From positions 5,337,491-5,401,490 of the forward strand of contig NC_083564.1 of the NCBI RefSeq assembly GCF_019925205.1: a stretch of DNA of 64,000 nucleotides, given 5' to 3'. Source of the stretch: Metopolophium dirhodum (Eukaryota > Arthropoda > Insecta > Hemiptera > Aphididae). Numbering within the stretch: position 1 is the stretch's first letter; every line of letters starts with the position of its first letter. Under the pieces are notes generated by a model. The model worked only from the letters and a program-made list of their open reading frames with translations, was not told where the DNA came from and searched no databases. Below are positions 13,463 to 26,385 of the stretch, piece after piece. The position numbers were made by a program, and so were the translations under genes.

Positions 13463-14920
13463 ATTATAATATTATATGTAGAAACAAAACAATAATAACA
13501 GAAAAAGAAAAAAATGTACACAGACCCGTAAAATGTGCACGTAAATACTTTTGAAGCCATTACGCGCCTACGGCTATCGCGTACCTACGTAAAATATATT
13601 AATTAATTGGTAAATGTCTGCAGCTACGCTAAGACTGGCCAGCGGCGGTTTATGTTATAATATCTCTGATAAATCTGGAAAATATTAAACGAATATTAAA
13701 GTTTCAATTTGTTTTCTTATACAGAAGTTAATAACATTTTCGTGTGTCTATACAATATAGCGAGGCTCCTTCGTATTTTTTTTTCGCCCGGCCTTCGCGT
13801 GTATTCTCCATCGAAAATGCGCTCTAAAATCGGACGTTATATTGTTATTGAAATAAAAATAATATTGTGTTTGAAAAATATTATATAAATAACATTTCGG
13901 AAAACAAAAACATCGTCCATGTCGAACAATATTTACTCTCTGTATTTATTACATTCCAGCTCGTAGTCGGAAAATTATGTATCGCCGTAAAAAGCACAAA
14001 AATGAAAAGCTTGTACAAATATCTGTTTTGGGTTTTCGACAAATTCGGTCTTCGACACAACAATATTATTATATCGTACGTCAGTTGTATATTATCATGT
14101 CGACCGCGACGGATCGCGCTCGATCGTCTTCCGTCTGCCCGCCCCCCCCCCCCCCCCCCCCCCCCGATGCGATCGCGCTGCAATATTCAATATAATACGA
14201 CGAAATATTTTCGTTACGATATTTAGAGGTCCAGAACGTATTAATGCATATTTAGATACACGCGAGAATATTATTATAATATAATATAGGCACTACAGTA
14301 ATATATAACATATAGAGGTTCCAGAAACCGCGTCCGCGTGAGAGTTTTCGAATTCGGTTATCCCGCGCGTGTATATCGAAATTTCGGGTATTATTATTAT
14401 TTGTTTTTCGTCTACCGTATGTATATATATATATATATCGGCGAGGAGGGTATTTCGCAAAGTTTTCGCCGCCGGGGTCGTATTCGCCCCGGTGAATATG
14501 TAATGAGCCTCTGTGGCTGTGCAGTGCGTGCACACAATATAATATATGTGTGTAACGATCGGATACGACAGATGTACTACCTACGGTATATTATTGCTAT
14601 GGAGCAGCCTGTCCCACGTCACCGGCACTATACGGACAATATGCAGTTTCCACCAAACCCTTTCCGCGAGTCTCGGCACAGTTCGGGTTTTTATTTGCGG
14701 TTTTTTCGTTTCGTTTTTTTCGTACACACTCTGTACGACGGCGACGGTGCCGGTGCAGGTGCCGGCGGGGGGGGGGGGGGGGGGTGTCGAAACGGAAACC
14801 GGATATAATAATACAATATATTATTATTGTACTTCGACACACGCAGCGAGTCCGCCCGCCGCCGCTCCGGCGGTGCGCCCAAGTTAGGGATGTGATATGG
14901 TCCCATATATTGTTATGCAG
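13463..14920. other. CpG-richer block with C and G homopolymers, no confident gene
   Basis: This stretch includes a C run at about 14141-14165 and a G run at about 14766-14784. It holds open frames in several phases, mostly through low-complexity sequence. One open stretch starting at ATG 14599 (MEQPVPRHRHYTDNMQFPPN) has normal amino-acid variety for about 30 residues before running into T-rich sequence. I cannot connect it to a gene. Confidence 0.35.
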
Positions 14921-14995
14921 GAGTTATTGCCGGTGCGGGAGGAGACGGACTTGGACAAATCGTCCGAATGCAGGCAACATGTTTTCATTTATTAA
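14921..14995 (+). CDS. Possible terminal coding exon (25 codons)
   Basis: A plausible 3' splice site (TTGTTATGCAG ending at 14920) is followed by an open frame in phase 0, ELLPVREETDLDKSSECRQH and four more residues, to TAA at 14993-14995. The composition is unlike the low-complexity surroundings. No partner exon could be identified, though the ATG at 14599 is on the same strand. It is too short to assign a function and may be chance. Confidence 0.2.
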   Translation, partial: ELLPVREETDLDKSSECRQHVFIY

Positions 14996-15059
14996 TATTA
15001 TATTATGTCATGTACAGTGTGTCTCGCGATGCTCGCCCCTTTTTTTCTTTCTTTAATAG

Positions 15060-15380
15060 TGCTGCATAGTTATTCAAACATGATTTTTAGAATCCTTAAA
15101 TGGTACCTACTAAAAGACGATAATATTTTCGAACAATCAAGATTTTTTTAAAATCGTCCGCTGAATAATTTAAAGTAAAAAGGTGTGAAGGTTATCGTTG
15201 GAAAAACACAAGTTGGAATTCCCACATATTAAATGGTACACAATTATCTCAAGTAAATCTACTCGAGAATATTATGCAGATATTTAAAAATTCCAAAAAT
15301 GTTTGATTTTTCACGACTGCATCAGCTGTTAAAGAAAACACTGGGCACGCTTGGTGAATCACCGCCCTGTAGTGTTATAT
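15060..15380. repeat. Dispersed repeat fragment ending in GGTGAATCACC.CCCTGTA
   Basis: The end of this stretch (AAAATTCCAAAAAT, then TTGGTGAATCACCGCCCTGTA) resembles the right end of the foldback element at 28097-28894 (AAAATTCCAAAAAT, then TTGGCGAATCACCCTGTA). It is therefore probably a diverged relative. No coding sequence. Confidence 0.4.
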
Positions 15381-15747
15381 TATGCACAATTGAAACAACA
15401 AAAACGCTTTGTAGTAATTTCGTATTTTTATTTACAAAAATATATTATGTATGACATAATAATATTCGTATACGACACCATCATCATAATATAGAGATAT
15501 TCAGTAATAGTGGCTATAATAATTACTTCCGAGATTAAAAACGTAAAAACCTAAAACCGAAAACAGTTTATAGGTATGTTCTACGAGACTTGACACCGCG
15601 GACAATGAGTGTTTGAAAAGTCTTAAGAGATACATATTTCATTTAATAATAATATCGTATCGCTATGTAGTATTAGTTTAAAGATAAAAAATAATAGTAA
15701 AAAATATTAACATTATAACAGTCGCGGTAGTCACTTACAGCACTGTA

Positions 15748-16384
15748 TTATAGCGGGTCGGCTGCAGCTGTAGCGTGTCGGTAACGGCGCAGACGTCCGC
15801 CGTCGGCCGCGGTGGCGGCAGCTTGGGCGTCGACAAAGTCCCGGACGAGGCCCCCGACCTTTGACACGATGTCCACGGCCACGGCCGGCCGCTTCTGCAT
15901 GTACGCAGGCTGCGGCAGCGTTGCGTACGGCGTCTCGGGCAGTGCGGCCGAGTACGGGTTGGCCGCTCCGTTGCAGCGCCTCAACGCGTCCACCCGGGCT
16001 GGCATGCAGTTCTTGGGCACCAGCGTGGCGGTCAGCCGGTCGTCGACCACGCGGTCCACGCGCGTCACGTACACCGTGACCTGCTGCCGGCCCACGGCCG
16101 CGTTGGCCACCGCACCGGCTATGCCACCCACGTTGGCCACGCCCGCCACGCCCGCCGCTACAGCCGCGGTGGCCGCTCCGAACGCGTTCTGCAGGAACTG
16201 ACGTTGGCCCGTGCCGCGCCGCTCCCGAACGTCCTCCGAGACCGGCCGGACGGCCTGCTGTAGAGCCGGCGTCTCGTGGCCCGCCGCTGCCGCCGCATCT
16301 TCTTCGGCTGCTTGAAGTTGGCCGTCCGCCTCGACCGTCGCGTCCGTCAACAGGAACGCGCCCCTGTACGGGATTTCGGTTATC
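15748..16384 (-). CDS. Unknown protein, long terminal exon (211 residues), partial
   Basis: A GC-rich open frame on the minus strand starts at a good 3' splice site (CGTTTACAG, cut at 16384/16385) in phase 2 and runs to TAA at 15748-15750. The exon begins ITEIPYRGAFLLTDATVEAD. Next come an Ala/Glu-rich stretch, an Arg-rich RERRGTGQRQ, a hydrophobic Ala/Gly/Val segment of about 30 residues (FGAATAAVAAGV onward) and a TVYV motif. A cysteine pair follows, C-MPARVDALRR-C, then a Pro/Tyr/Ala-rich tail. I do not recognise a named domain. The frame stays open upstream to a Met at 16449, but the splice site and the AT-rich sequence there make an upstream exon, with start and perhaps signal peptide, more likely; I could not find it. 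GC content and codon-like structure contrast sharply with the flanks, which supports a real gene. The cysteine pair and -TV-Y- motif recall the gene at 51063-53326. Confidence 0.66.
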
Positions 16385-17990
16385 CTGTAAACGTTATTTT
16401 TGTTTATTTTATACAATTTATAAAAGTGAAACCTCTGGATACCGGACACTTTTTGCTGCCGAAATGTTGTCCGCTATTTAGAGGTCTCTGGGATTCAATG
16501 GTATTATAAAGAGGCACTGCGTATATATTATGTCTTATGATAACATGACGCAGCATGTTAATTAGTTGGAAAGTCAGTACCTAGCTCTAATTCGAAATAT
16601 AGTTCAGATATTTTATACTCTAATGCTGTTTTTCTAAACGTAATATATAATATGAATATGACTAATAGGCAGTAGTATCCTTTTTACCGTGGGTCTATAA
16701 AAAAACTTTTTTAAAAATTCAAAATAGCCATTCTGTAGAGTTCTTTAATTTTATTATAATATGAAGAAAAGATAATTTTGAAATCGGCTGAATTTTAAAT
16801 GTATGCACGAAACTTCTACTTCCAACAATACAGCATAATATTGCAAAATTGTGTGGTTTCCTCACTGTACTAACTTAACAAGTTATTGGATTAGCATTTA
16901 AACTGATACTTACAAGTCGCTATTTTATAAAAAATATATATGTGAGATTTTTCATGCGACACGTTAATTTTACAGTTTTTATGTGAAACATCTTTTTAAT
17001 TATAACTCGAATTTCGTTAGAAACATATAATATTGTTTAATCAAAAGACGTGCACCGGCATCTAAACTCTAAATCAATGTATAATAATCTTTTAGTGCGC
17101 AATGACATAACTTATTCGAGAACCATTTCCGACTCAATTTGTCTGACGGAATATAAATGGCAGATATTCAAAACTATTTCTCTACAGACACTAAATTATA
17201 GTACGTCCACTACAACTCGTTTATTTGTTTGTTTCAAACGATTCGTCATCGTACCACAAATTAAAATGAGAATATTATACACATAAAACATCATAACGAT
17301 ATTATACACGATTTAGATCAAATAGGGTATATGTGGGTGACCCGACTGTGGCCTCGTTTGACCTTTGGAAAATTGTATAAAACGCGCATGTACATCGCAA
17401 AAAGTGCATACAACGGCTATCTAGTATTTGTTCATAATAATATAATATTATAGCACTATTATAATATTTTGAATCACATCGATATACACTATAATAATGC
17501 AGGAATCGGTTTATACACTATTTTTCTCGTGAAATCGTCGGGCTCATCTGCAGGTGGTAAGAAAAATGCCCACTGCGATTCGCGCTACCGACGGGACTAG
17601 CCTACACCAACACAAGCTTAACTAACTTATGGGCAGTGGGTAAGTATACATAAGTATATAGGTAACTTTTAATATTTTCTTTAATACCTTGTATAATTTT
17701 GTGATACCCATGATCAAAATATAATAAAAATCTTCTTCGACAAACGCATCGACGACGGTCAGCCGCTATAACGCTGCAGGCCGACGTCGAAGAACGTTCC
17801 GATATGTATTATTATTATTTTAAAACAACGATAGCGCAGTTAAGCTATGGACGTTATCGGGTCTTCGCGTACGTATATTGGAAATAAGGGCGGCATTGCG
17901 TCCCTCCATGTCTGCCGCACATACTCCACAAATGGCGAATGATAATAATTTACTCGCGCACATCACGTCCGCCCACAAGCTGTGCCCCCG

Positions 17991-18065
<75 letters not shown>

Positions 18066-20656
18066 TGAAGTAATAATGTAGTTTTATCGTTACGCGCATT
18101 AATTCGTTTTTAACTTTTTGATTAAAAGTTAACGTCACGTATATACGATCTACACGTGGCAGAGGACCGGACGATATATTATGTTTCGGTAAATAATACG
18201 TTTTGATACCATATTATAATATCATACGTTGTATATATAGACATATTATGTAAACGCGCGCCGATCGCAATAATCGCGAAAACGCAGTTATTCGCGTAAA
18301 TTTAGACGCACGTGTAGTTTTGTTATTGCGTGACGTGGGGCTGCAGAAGGACTGCTACACGGCTACACCGAACAATTTTAATACAGGCGGCGGCAAAGTA
18401 TATATTTTATATTGTATAGGATTTCTAGCTCGAAATTTGATTGCCAAAAAAAAAAAAAAAATAAAAAAACATACATCATTGTAATATAGCATTATTATTA
18501 TTGTATAATGTACACGGTACGCATAATATTATTAGAGTATCGTAATTTATTGTTGTTATATCACCGTACACAGTTTATTAAGATATCAGGATTGGTGTGT
18601 ATAGCCAATAGCTACAGCCGCCACAGATAAAGAGGAAACACGATAAGTGGGTTGACCTCCAGGGGTAGTTAATAGTTATTAGTAATGTCCCTTGTTAAAT
18701 TCAATGACTCAAAACGCCTCGTGGCTATTCTTTGTGCATTGTAATATAGTGAGTTTACACTAAAGTCATTTTAGAATTTGGTGAACTCAGTCTAAATCTG
18801 GAAACTTGGTGGCCGAACACAGAGAGTGACGTTACAAACCGCAAATAATGAGGAAAGTATACTTATAAGCTTTTGTTATTCGTAAGCTTATAGGACGATT
18901 CGCTTCCTCGCTGTTCCGATTAAATCACGTTTGGACGTGTCCTTGTACGGTATTCTTAATGTAATAATAAGTGAAAGCGTACATATATGACAGAGTAGAT
19001 TATATATATATATATAACCTCTTTATATCATACGAGCAGCTATTTCGGTAAACTACGAGATCGGATGTCCCGAATTCCACTTAGAAATCGGATATACAGA
19101 GCACTTAAAGTCGCGATTACATTAATAGTCTTAGCTTTTCGTCGAATCATTCATATAATTATAATACTGCGCAATCGATAATATGTCTACCCCAGCCATA
19201 TAATCGCTCCGTAGTCCTGCAGTAACGAGGGGACTTGTTTTATTTTATATTATTTATACGATTTAGTATTTCTCGTTTCGACTATATCACCCGAAATCAT
19301 AATACCTATATATGTAAGGTTCTGAATTTGAAATATTTCACTTGAAATTTTTCAATTGAAAATTTCACTTTTCTTGAAATAGATTGATTAGAAATAATAT
19401 ATTGATCACACACTTAGAAATAAAGAGGAACATAATATTATTTTTGTTGATTTATTATTTCATAATTGTATATTCTATATTATGTAGTACTGAAAAATAT
19501 TCCTAGCATTATTTTGAGAGTAAAAACATTTTTTTTATGAGTTTTAAAATATTGTTGTATGCGGTCCGTCAGCGATCCAAAAGATAATGGTTTGAAATAA
19601 AGTTGAAGTCGATTCAACCAGTAAATGAAATAACAGTGTGTATTTTCAGTAATTATTAAGTGTACAAAAGTCGTATGTATAAGAACACAAGACCCGATAT
19701 ATGTTTAAATTAATAATCGTTATAGTCTGAAACGTGTACGTATATCTTGTACGCATATTATACAGAGCGATGAGAATTTCAAAAAAATCATAATTTCCCG
19801 GGGGGTTGATCGTGGCGTGATCTATCGGGAGTTACTCGATTCCGCTAAAAGTATACTCAATATCTCTCTTCCGCCGATTCACTTTTCCACCATATTTAAA
19901 TACTTATATAGGATAGCATTTGTGAATAATATTGCGAATGATTATAATTTGTAGCTATTAGAAGGGCGGAAAGTATTGACCATTTGCGGAAAAAAATTAT
20001 ATAAAAACAACTCGACTGTAACCGTTGGTTTTCATTGGTACCTACCCTCTTCAATTTCGGAAGTGTAATGATATTTATTTTATCAAAAAGTCGACTGCCT
20101 TGTGTATCATAATAATATGACGTTGTGGTACACGTGAATTTTTCAATTATTGCCTTTAATATTTCACCCGCCTATACTTGCCGATTTCGTATTGAGATTA
20201 TTAATTATTTATTTGCATCTATAGGGCGAACGTCCCACGAAACTGTGATAAAAAAAAATCAGAGTATCATACAAATTCATTCGGTGAATTCATAAGACTA
20301 CCGAGTGCATGAAGTTATAAAACAAGCTGACTGTAGTCGATATATTATAGATACGAAAAGACTGGCTTTTAATAGAGATGAATTGCGAACCAGATTTGCA
20401 ACGACAAGGCAAGGCCTTTAGTATAGAAGAAGAAGAAGAAGACCTAGTGCGTAATTTTCGTTATACAATACTATGACACTCAATGCGTTTGTGGGACGAT
20501 ACCGGTGAAATTTTTAGGACGGTCGACTTGTTAAAAATTAAAATATAATATATATAATTATATTGTTTTGAAACCCACGTGGGTTCCTTCGAACGGAACA
20601 CCCCTCGTAATTTATTAATTTATCGCGACGCCGCGATATATTCCGTCGGACTGCAC
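16385..20656. other. Intergenic stretch (or 5' intron of the gene at 15748), no exon identified
   Basis: I searched the minus strand here for the missing first exon of the preceding gene and found none that combines a start, a signal-like segment and a phase-2 donor. Landmarks are a compound (TG)n/(GA)n microsatellite at about 17994-18065, an A run at 18446-18461 and (GAA)n near 20430-20441. Several CpG-richer patches (17560-17600, 17740-17960) have no convincing frame. Confidence 0.4.
17994..18065. repeat. Compound (TG)n-(GA)n microsatellite
   Basis: About 27 TG units interrupted by one TTTG, followed by a short GAGAGAGA run. It is the source of Cys/Val and Thr/His repeat frames that are not genes. 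Confidence 0.95.
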
Positions 20657-22701
20657 TCACTCGATCTTCGCGTCCGGTTTGCTGGGTTCGATGAAATACG
20701 TCTCGTAATCGACGGCCGGCGGACGCCGAGAGATGACCGGTCCCGGGACTTTCTGCGGGCGGCTGTTGTGATTGCTGTGAATCACGTGATCGCAAGACGG
20801 CACGTTCCCGTCCACGTACAGACACACCGGACGTACGGTTTCTCTGACGATAATCTGAAAACATGTCCATCATCATCATCATCGTTATTGTTATTATTAT
20901 CATTGTTGTCATTATCGTTGTGTCAACAAACGGATTAATAGCGGTTATGCAACGATCGGCGTGTGTATATTAAATAATGTATAATATTATAATATATTAT
21001 TATGGATCCGTGACCGGATCGGATCACGTTTTTGATTATTGATTTTCGGTGGGTCACCCGGATCGACCTTGAACCTCGGACACGAAAGTGAAATCATCCC
21101 GCGCCCCCTTCCGCGACTAATCGGACGGAACCGCGTACGGTACCTATAATATACTATAATCGTAATAATAATGTAAGGACGACATGTCGTTTTCGAATTT
21201 GTGTCCAAAACGCGGCCGAAACTATATATTATTATCTACACACAATATTATTATAATAATATGGCTGGCGCGGGCGTCGATATTGGTATCGTATTTCAGA
21301 GACGCAAATGAAATCGTTGAAAAAAAGTCGAAATCGATACATGTAAAATTATTTTTTCAAATATTATACAATACGATTTGTCACCTACGACCGTTGTCAT
21401 TATAAACGGTTTCTACTGTACATCTATGATATAATGTCTGCTCACAAATGACAAACGTGCAGCGCGTCCAATAGGAATGTTTACGTGTATAATTATATTT
21501 GTTTGTACAGACTCCAAAAATCCGATCAAATCTATGTACACAAACGACTTCACATCATATTGTTATTACCGAATGAAAATTTTTCATTTTGTTTCAGTTA
21601 TCCCGGGGTCGAATGGCAGGCATAATATTTCGTGGCTGCAAGTACCTTCCTATACGCATACCACGATAACGGGTACTATTCGAACTTTGCCGCGATATTT
21701 TGCGATCCACACCCTTATATGCGCCGAACACGGACTAAGGCCCGATTTCACCAACACAGTTAATCACGGTTAACGCTTAATCGGCTGATAACAGATATTT
21801 AACCAGCCAAATTCGGCCGATTAAAACTCCGGTTAGCTTTAACTGTGATTAACTGTGTTGGTGAAATCGGCCCTAAGATATTATAATGGACTGGAAACGA
21901 CATGGTCGGCGGGTGACGGGGGACAGCCCGAAAAGGCTCCTCTGCTATCATCAACAGTCATAATTGAATGTTTTCAGCGCTACTAGTGGTTTTATTTAGC
22001 GTCACATTTTGTATCTCAGTCCGTGTTTTATACAGATGGCGCTGTAAACTCTCGATTATGATTACGACCCCCGCATTTGCCTCGATTTGTACCACGGACT
22101 AAGGTATAATGGACTGGAAACGACATGGTCGGCGGGGATCGGGGGACGGCCACGAAAAGGTATCACTTAGCTGATAAGAACTCTGTTCTTGAAGTTTTCA
22201 GCGCTACCGGTGGTTTTATTTGGCTACACAATTTGTATCTTAGTCCGTGTTAAATGCAGAGGGCGCTGTGAACTCCAAGAACACATAGCGACCCCCGCAC
22301 TTTACCTCTTGTACATATATTCGTGGCCGTGATAAGCTGCTTGTTCCCAGTCCATTATATCTTAGGCCGTGGCGTCGAGAAATATTATATCCGCGTGATA
22401 ACACCGCCGTGACCGCAACCGCGGTCATGATGTATGCAGCTGTATGTAACCTCGTCAAAAGCGGTATACTCACGGTTTCGTATCGGGTGGCCGCCATGAC
22501 GCCGAAAAATTTCCCTTCCTGTTCTGGAATGTCCACCTCGTAGTAAGGCATAATCGGCAAGTACGCCGGTCGCGGGTACAGGTGGAGTGAATCGTAAGTA
22601 CTGACGTCTCGACGATGGCTCCGACCGGCATAGGCCGTGCAGACGACCGCGAACAGGAACAGTGCGGATCGCCATGGTTGTACAACTGCAGGTGACGTCA
22701 T
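20657..22701 (-). CDS. Small secreted protein of unknown function, two exons, 141 aa
   Basis: Exon 1 (22474-22701) starts with ATG and encodes 76 codons. After a short polar start comes a hydrophobic segment, ALFLFAVVCTAYAG, typical of a cleaved signal peptide, followed by a Tyr/Pro-rich part and ending ..MAATRYET. It ends at a consensus donor (ACC|GTGAGT, phase 0). Exon 2 (20657-20854) follows an acceptor CATGTTTTCAG and encodes 65 residues beginning IIVRETVRPVCLYVDGNVPS. It has a cysteine pair C-LYVDGNVPS-C and a basic/Pro tail, and ends in TGA at 20657-20659. Exon 2 has no internal ATG in frame and is recovered only by splicing. The protein is probably secreted. The C-x9-C pair with a central V-P matches one in the gene at 51063-53326. 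No domain is recognised. The 1.6-kb intron contains a Harbinger MITE and a tandem duplication. Confidence 0.72.
21729..22376. repeat. Tandem duplication with inverted end copy, in an intron
   Basis: A unit beginning CACGGACTAAG(G).TATAATGGACTGG and containing CGACATGGTCGGCGGG, TTTTCAGCGCTAC..GTGG and GCGCTGT.AACTC occurs twice: 21729-22090 (split by a MITE) and 22093 to about 22325. The right edge, 22343-22376, carries the inverted end (CCAGTCCATTATATCTTAGG). The whole thus looks like a transposon with terminal inverted repeats that has a duplicated interior. It lies in the intron of the secreted-protein gene. The family is not recognised. Confidence 0.7.
21739..21873. mobile_element. Harbinger-type MITE, 135 bp
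   Basis: The terminal inverted repeats extend about 35 bp with two mismatches; the ends are GGCCCGATTTCACCAACACA and, reverse-complemented, GGGCCGATTTCACCAACACA. It is flanked by TAA on both sides (21736-21738 and 21874-21876), the 3-bp TWA duplication typical of PIF/Harbinger. It inserted into the first unit of the surrounding tandem duplication, splitting its CGGACTAAG end, so it is younger than the duplication. Confidence 0.85.
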
Positions 22702-25700
22702 GTTCGGTATAATATTAATATTAATAATTATTATTCATACGATATAATTGTTTTTCGCTAGCAGAGCAGTGTGCAAACGGTATTGAAATCGTCGTCCGAC
22801 TGACTATAGTAATATGAAGCCGACTGCCGAGGACATTGCGAGTATATGCCTACAAGACGATCACAATAATTAGCAGTAGGTAAATCGTACGATATCATAT
22901 TGACTAAGTGCATTATAATCGAAAACCATTTGTGGTTTATTGAGATCCCATAATCGCCTCCAGTGCAGTATACTATTACATATCTGTTTATAATATCTAC
23001 GACCTAAGTGATAACTAGGTACGTCTTTTACACGATGACCGTCGATGTTAAGTAAAAATTGTGTAATGACTATTATAAAGTTTCATTCCAATATAATATA
23101 TTATATTATAGGCTTTTCAAATCGATATTAACCTACATAAGGTATAACGGTACGTTCCATTTCGACAACTTACGTTTAAGACTTATACATTATAATATAT
23201 GAACCTACTTGGTATATGCATGATATTATTTGCCCACGATTTATAATTGTAAATATTTTATAATGTATACTATTATTACGATAATTACCAATCTATATTG
23301 TTTCTTTCTAAACACATTTTGAGCGGAAAACATTATTTTTCAGTTATTGGCGGAATGTTTGTCGGTAATTTGTTCACATAATACGATTATTGTTTTAAAA
23401 TCAGATTGATGTAAAAATATCTTTGATTTTTGAAATGATTATAATATGGTACGTAGGTGAGTAAGTACGTATAATATTATAATTAATTATCCGATATTAT
23501 TTTTTTCTAGTTAAATCAAATACCTAAAATAGTCATAATATGGAAGTCCGTTAACTTATGTGTAATTTAATTAGAATCGGTTGATTTATTTATTGAGAAT
23601 CTCTCAACAACAGTTAAGTATAAATTATTAAATATGTTTACGATATAGGTAGGTACAGTATTTTTAATCTGAGTTGTGTTCCAATTATACCTACAAACAA
23701 ATTAACTGCTACGTTGTTATTCAAAACTACTGAAAAATATTTAATATTACCATTTTTTTTTATTTTTAGTTTATCCGTGGTATATGCATATTATATTAAT
23801 CTTTATTAATATATAATGTACACAAATCGTAGACGTACAATTTTTTATTATACGTAGAATTTAGGTCTATTAGACTGCGATTTGGTTGAAAAAAAACTTA
23901 CTGTTAAGAAAATATTGTTCAAGTGCTATATAGTATAAGATTTCTTTTCAGAACAAACATTTTGAATCATTGTCTATACTTATACGCGTTTACAATAATA
24001 TAACGCGTCTTATTCGACAAATATGCAGAATACTTGCAGACAATTTGAATGTACCTACTAGTATACGAAATTCGAATGAGTAGTTTCTCAGTAGCCGCAT
24101 TATTGAAGAAAAAATGGTGACGAACATTTTGGTTATAATCACCCTGTATAATGAATCTTTTGAAAAATCTTGTACAAGTGATAATAGTATACTGTATACA
24201 AGTATTCTAGTTATATTCCAAAATCCAAAGGCATTCAGAACCGTTGGAGTACCTATTGTCGTATTGCGTGTGTAATTTAATCTATATATTCGATAGTGTC
24301 GATATTAACGGTGAGGAGTAGTCGTCTCTGAGGGACTATAATAACATGTAATAAGCAATTTTGAGCGTTCCAAACCACTACACGGCTAAGGCGTTCGTGG
24401 GAATTTCGAACGGTTTCCTATAAAGATCAAAAATCAACGCCATCGTATTCAATTTAAACTCGACCAGTTCTATATTTTATCAATGATTACGCAAAACATT
24501 ATTTAATTTTTTCGAATTGAAAAACATTAAACAACCGCATACACCGAAACAAACGTCTTTAGTATAAAATCATATTAGCATTAGGTATTCAAACTATTGT
24601 TTGTATATTAAACCATATAATATTTTACTATTTTTACTACGATTTTATTATCTATATGTCCTAACCTATAACTTTTTAGGATAATCAATATTAATCTACT
24701 CGTCATATAATAGTAGTAAAGGTACCTATATAGTTTTATCATATTATGATTAAAATTTAAAATATAGCCGTAATATACATTATACTCACGAGCTTGACGA
24801 CGTTATATATTATATAATATCATTACACCCTGCAATTGCATAAGACGTGTGGTATAAGACATGTGTAATACTATAGTGCTGATATTCAGTGCTTGAATTG
24901 AGGGTTAGGTCGCAGTCCCTTTTTTTGTAGAAAATATTTATGCGTACCCCTTCTAATTATATCCAAATCAATGAGATATTTCAATATTAAGTTACGCACA
25001 TATTTTTTACACTTTTGTACACTTTTACACTCCCCTTTCTGATTTGTTCCCAATTCAAGCATTTCTGCTATTACAATATTTACAACGAGCAAATTGCCTG
25101 CCATCGCGACTACATATTATTATTCTTATTATAATTATTGCTAAGTACACGTAAATCAATTAAATTGCTTTCTTTTGAAATGCTAATCGACGCGACCGCA
25201 ATAATAAATTCACCGTTAGTAATGATGTATAGTATACGGCACATTTTTAAATCAATGAAAATATTATTAATAATTAAATTATATTGTTGTCCAAACGTCA
25301 AAGCCACGCGCGTTCCTTTAATTACAAACCGGACGAAAATCGGCGCCATTCATTTAAAAATCGATGTGGAATTCTATGCGACGAATTAAAATCAAATATT
25401 TTTGTGTTTTACTCAAATGATAATATTATATTTTCGTTTTGCCGAACGTTTCGGTCACATCGGCTGTACAAGAAAATAATATGTCTTTGGGTGTACGATT
25501 ATGTCGGACGCCGCAATCGCTCGGATGTTATACGCTGTTTCGATTTCATACAATAATATTATTATTATTAACCACATATAGTAGTAATATTATAATACAC
25601 TTAAATGCACGCATTGGTGAATGATTTCATGCAAAAAATCAACTAGAAACGTACGAAACGTTTGATAGTAATAATATGATGTACCTACGCGCACACATAT

Positions 25701-26377
25701 TTGTTATAAATTATAATATTATATTTATTGGGCAGTCTATAAAATATCATGTAAAATATATCCTGTAATAATTTATAGAGCATTAAAATTTGTTCGAAAA
25801 CAATTGTTATTATTAAACCGTTCGCAATCAATATATGGCGTATAGGCGATTGCAATGCGAACGGCTAAAACGGCATTTCCGGAGGCAAATTATAAAATAT
25901 TATAATATACATAACAGTTCGAGTTCGAAATCCCATCGTCCGCGGATTAGCCTTGCAAACTCCAAAATGTACTCTTACAAAACGGTATACATATAATATT
26001 ATAATTGAGTCGTCGAGCATTGTCTTTGAATAATTCATTTTTCCCGATTTCGAATATTTTATTTTACTAGCATACAATAATATACAACTATGAATATTAA
26101 TTGTTTTTTTAAGCGTTATTATTTTTTTTGTTTGTAGTCATTAGATTGCTTACCGATGATAAGTTAACCGCGGTATCGAGTGACATAATATAATATTTTG
26201 GGAAAAAAATGTGATTCGTTGTCGTAATGATAAAAAAAAAAAACACCACATCGCTGCTGTCATAAAGGTCTTCTGTATTTTCCTATCATATAATAATCAT
26301 ACATGTCCCGGTATAATATAATTATGGTTCGCGAAATTCAGTTTTTGTAAACCATGGTTTCGTAATGCTGCTCCAAC
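22702..26377. other. AT-rich intergenic stretch, no gene
   Basis: No believable coding frame in 3.7 kb. Around 24070-24150 a fragment (AATTCGAATGAGTAGTTTCTCAGT, then AATCACCCTGTATAATG) resembles parts of the foldback element at 28097-28894. Several frames near 25100-25600 are AT-rich and overlap on both strands without splice or codon support. Confidence 0.4.
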
Positions 26378-26385
26378 AGATCGAT

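Noticed and set aside
15812..16201. Plus-strand frame of 129 aa opposite the gene at 15748-16384
   Set aside because: It is antisense to the GC-rich exon. It arises because GC-rich sequence has few stops, and the minus frame has the splice site, natural end and richer composition.
17878..18138. Cys/Val and Thr/His repeat frames
   Set aside because: Translations of the (TG)n microsatellite.
20538..20912. Minus-strand frame rich in Met/Ile then Arg/Ser
   Set aside because: It is in a different phase from the real exon 2 (20657-20854), which has a consensus acceptor and fits the phase of exon 1.
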